Source: Diploptera punctata (Eukaryota > Arthropoda > Insecta > Blattodea > Blaberidae). From it: a stretch of 64,000 nucleotides of DNA. The position numbers and the translations under genes were made by a program. Shown piece by piece: positions 63,697 through 64,000 of the stretch (the stretch's first letter is position 1; every line of letters starts with the position of its first letter). Below the pieces are notes generated by a model. It saw only the letters and a list, made by a program, of their open reading frames with translations. It ran no database searches and was not told the DNA's origin. The stretch is from positions 341,501 through 405,500 of the forward strand of contig JASPKZ010004563.1 of assembly GCA_030220185.1 (NCBI GenBank). The letters run 5' to 3'.

Positions 63697-64000
63697 GTCC
63701 ACCGCTGTGGTCTCGAGGTAGCGTGCTGCCTTGTCACGCAGTGGGCCCGGGTTCGATCCCCGGTCGGGGCAGTTTTTCTGGGTGAGGTTTTTATCGGGGT
63801 TTTTTCCTCACCTGTAAGACAAATGTCAGGAAAACTTTAAGGCCCAAACGGTCCCCGAAATCATATGGCCATCATCATCATGATCATCCTTATCATTATG
63901 ATCATCATCATCATCCTTCACTGGTGTGGAAAGCAACGGGAAGCTACCACACCTACACAATTCCCTAGTAAAGCTGCAAGCATAGCATGAAAATGCTATG
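63697..64000 (+). mobile_element. SINE-1, subtype a, cut by the window end
   Basis: GTCCACCGCTGTGGTCTCGA, box B GGGTTCGATCCCC, core CACTGGTGTGGAAAGCAACG, running off at GCATGAAAATGCTATG. One of the closest copies to the subtype-a pattern. Confidence 0.93.

Overview
The window looks like a repeat-dominated stretch of a large insect nuclear genome. Supporting signs are an A+T-rich base composition, dozens of 5'-truncated LINE copies, at least five tRNA-derived SINE families, several TIR elements and MITEs, long (ATT)n, (GATA)n and (AT)n microsatellites, and a nuclear copy of mitochondrial ND6 that uses TGA for tryptophan as insect mitochondria do. The repeat repertoire reminds me of cockroach-type (Blattodea) genomes. 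That is an impression from memory and was not tested. I found no intact host gene. The only gene-like body outside standard elements is a degenerate full-length copy of a multicopy arthropod protein family (37.8-40.0 kb).

Family names used here. LINE-A: RT tail with RRLRWAGHVARM and a C-terminus near RAAMNLRVR, 3' tail (TTAG)n; at least 20 fragments. LINE-B: RT tail with WNSLP, 3' end ...CTTAACTCTGCCAG plus (ATT)n. LINE-C: RT tail with GYTLLDHK and GRPFKRLLD. LINE-F: RT tail with WLGHILRMEDERWPK. SINE-1 to SINE-5: five tRNA-headed families, SINE-1 being the commonest (ten copies, two subtypes). TC-element: a 440-1067 bp element always flanked by the dinucleotide TC (GA on the other strand). 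Repeat X: an unclassified family beginning CTAATACCCGGCG.

Layout. 0-3 kb: a LINE-A copy containing a piggyBac-like MITE, a LINE-B copy and a SINE-1, followed by an inverted LINE-A. 3-4 kb: SINE-2 and a (GACA)n(GATA)n block. 4.6-5.8 kb: repeat X split by a TC-element. 5.8-9.5 kb: LINE fragments and a long-TIR MITE. 9.5-12.3 kb: a deep nest (LINE-F holding a mariner derivative and LINE-B, which holds SINE-2). 12.3-13.7 kb: LINE and SINE-4 remnants. 13.8-17.4 kb: a TIR-bounded block holding nine 274-bp tandem units built from LINE-A. 18.64-24.46 kb: a 5.8-kb minisatellite of about 323 copies of an 18-bp unit. 24.6-33.4 kb: a second TC-element, repeat X and many LINE/SINE pieces. 34.4-36.2 kb: a TTAA-flanked TIR element carrying LINE-A and SINE-3. 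37.8-40.5 kb: the degenerate gene, split by a near-perfect palindrome and a 173-bp MITE, then the ND6 NUMT. 41-46 kb: inverted LINE-A, MITE, LINE-C, and a third TC-element that received a chimeric SINE. 46.6-48.5 kb: a mariner-type transposon inside a SINE-1. 49-56 kb: LINE/SINE fragments and microsatellites, including the only LINE 5' (endonuclease) end. 56.7-58.3 kb: (AT)n foldbacks with tRNA-like cores. 58.6-64 kb: SINE-1 copies, LINE-A, a second long-TIR MITE and a fourth TC-element.

Nothing here works together as an operon or pathway. What the sequence offers is a readable stratigraphy of insertions. Several target sites can be restored exactly by comparing copies within the window, which defines the ends of several non-autonomous families and shows a recombinant SINE. 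All boundaries were read by eye and many are good only to about 10-20 bp.
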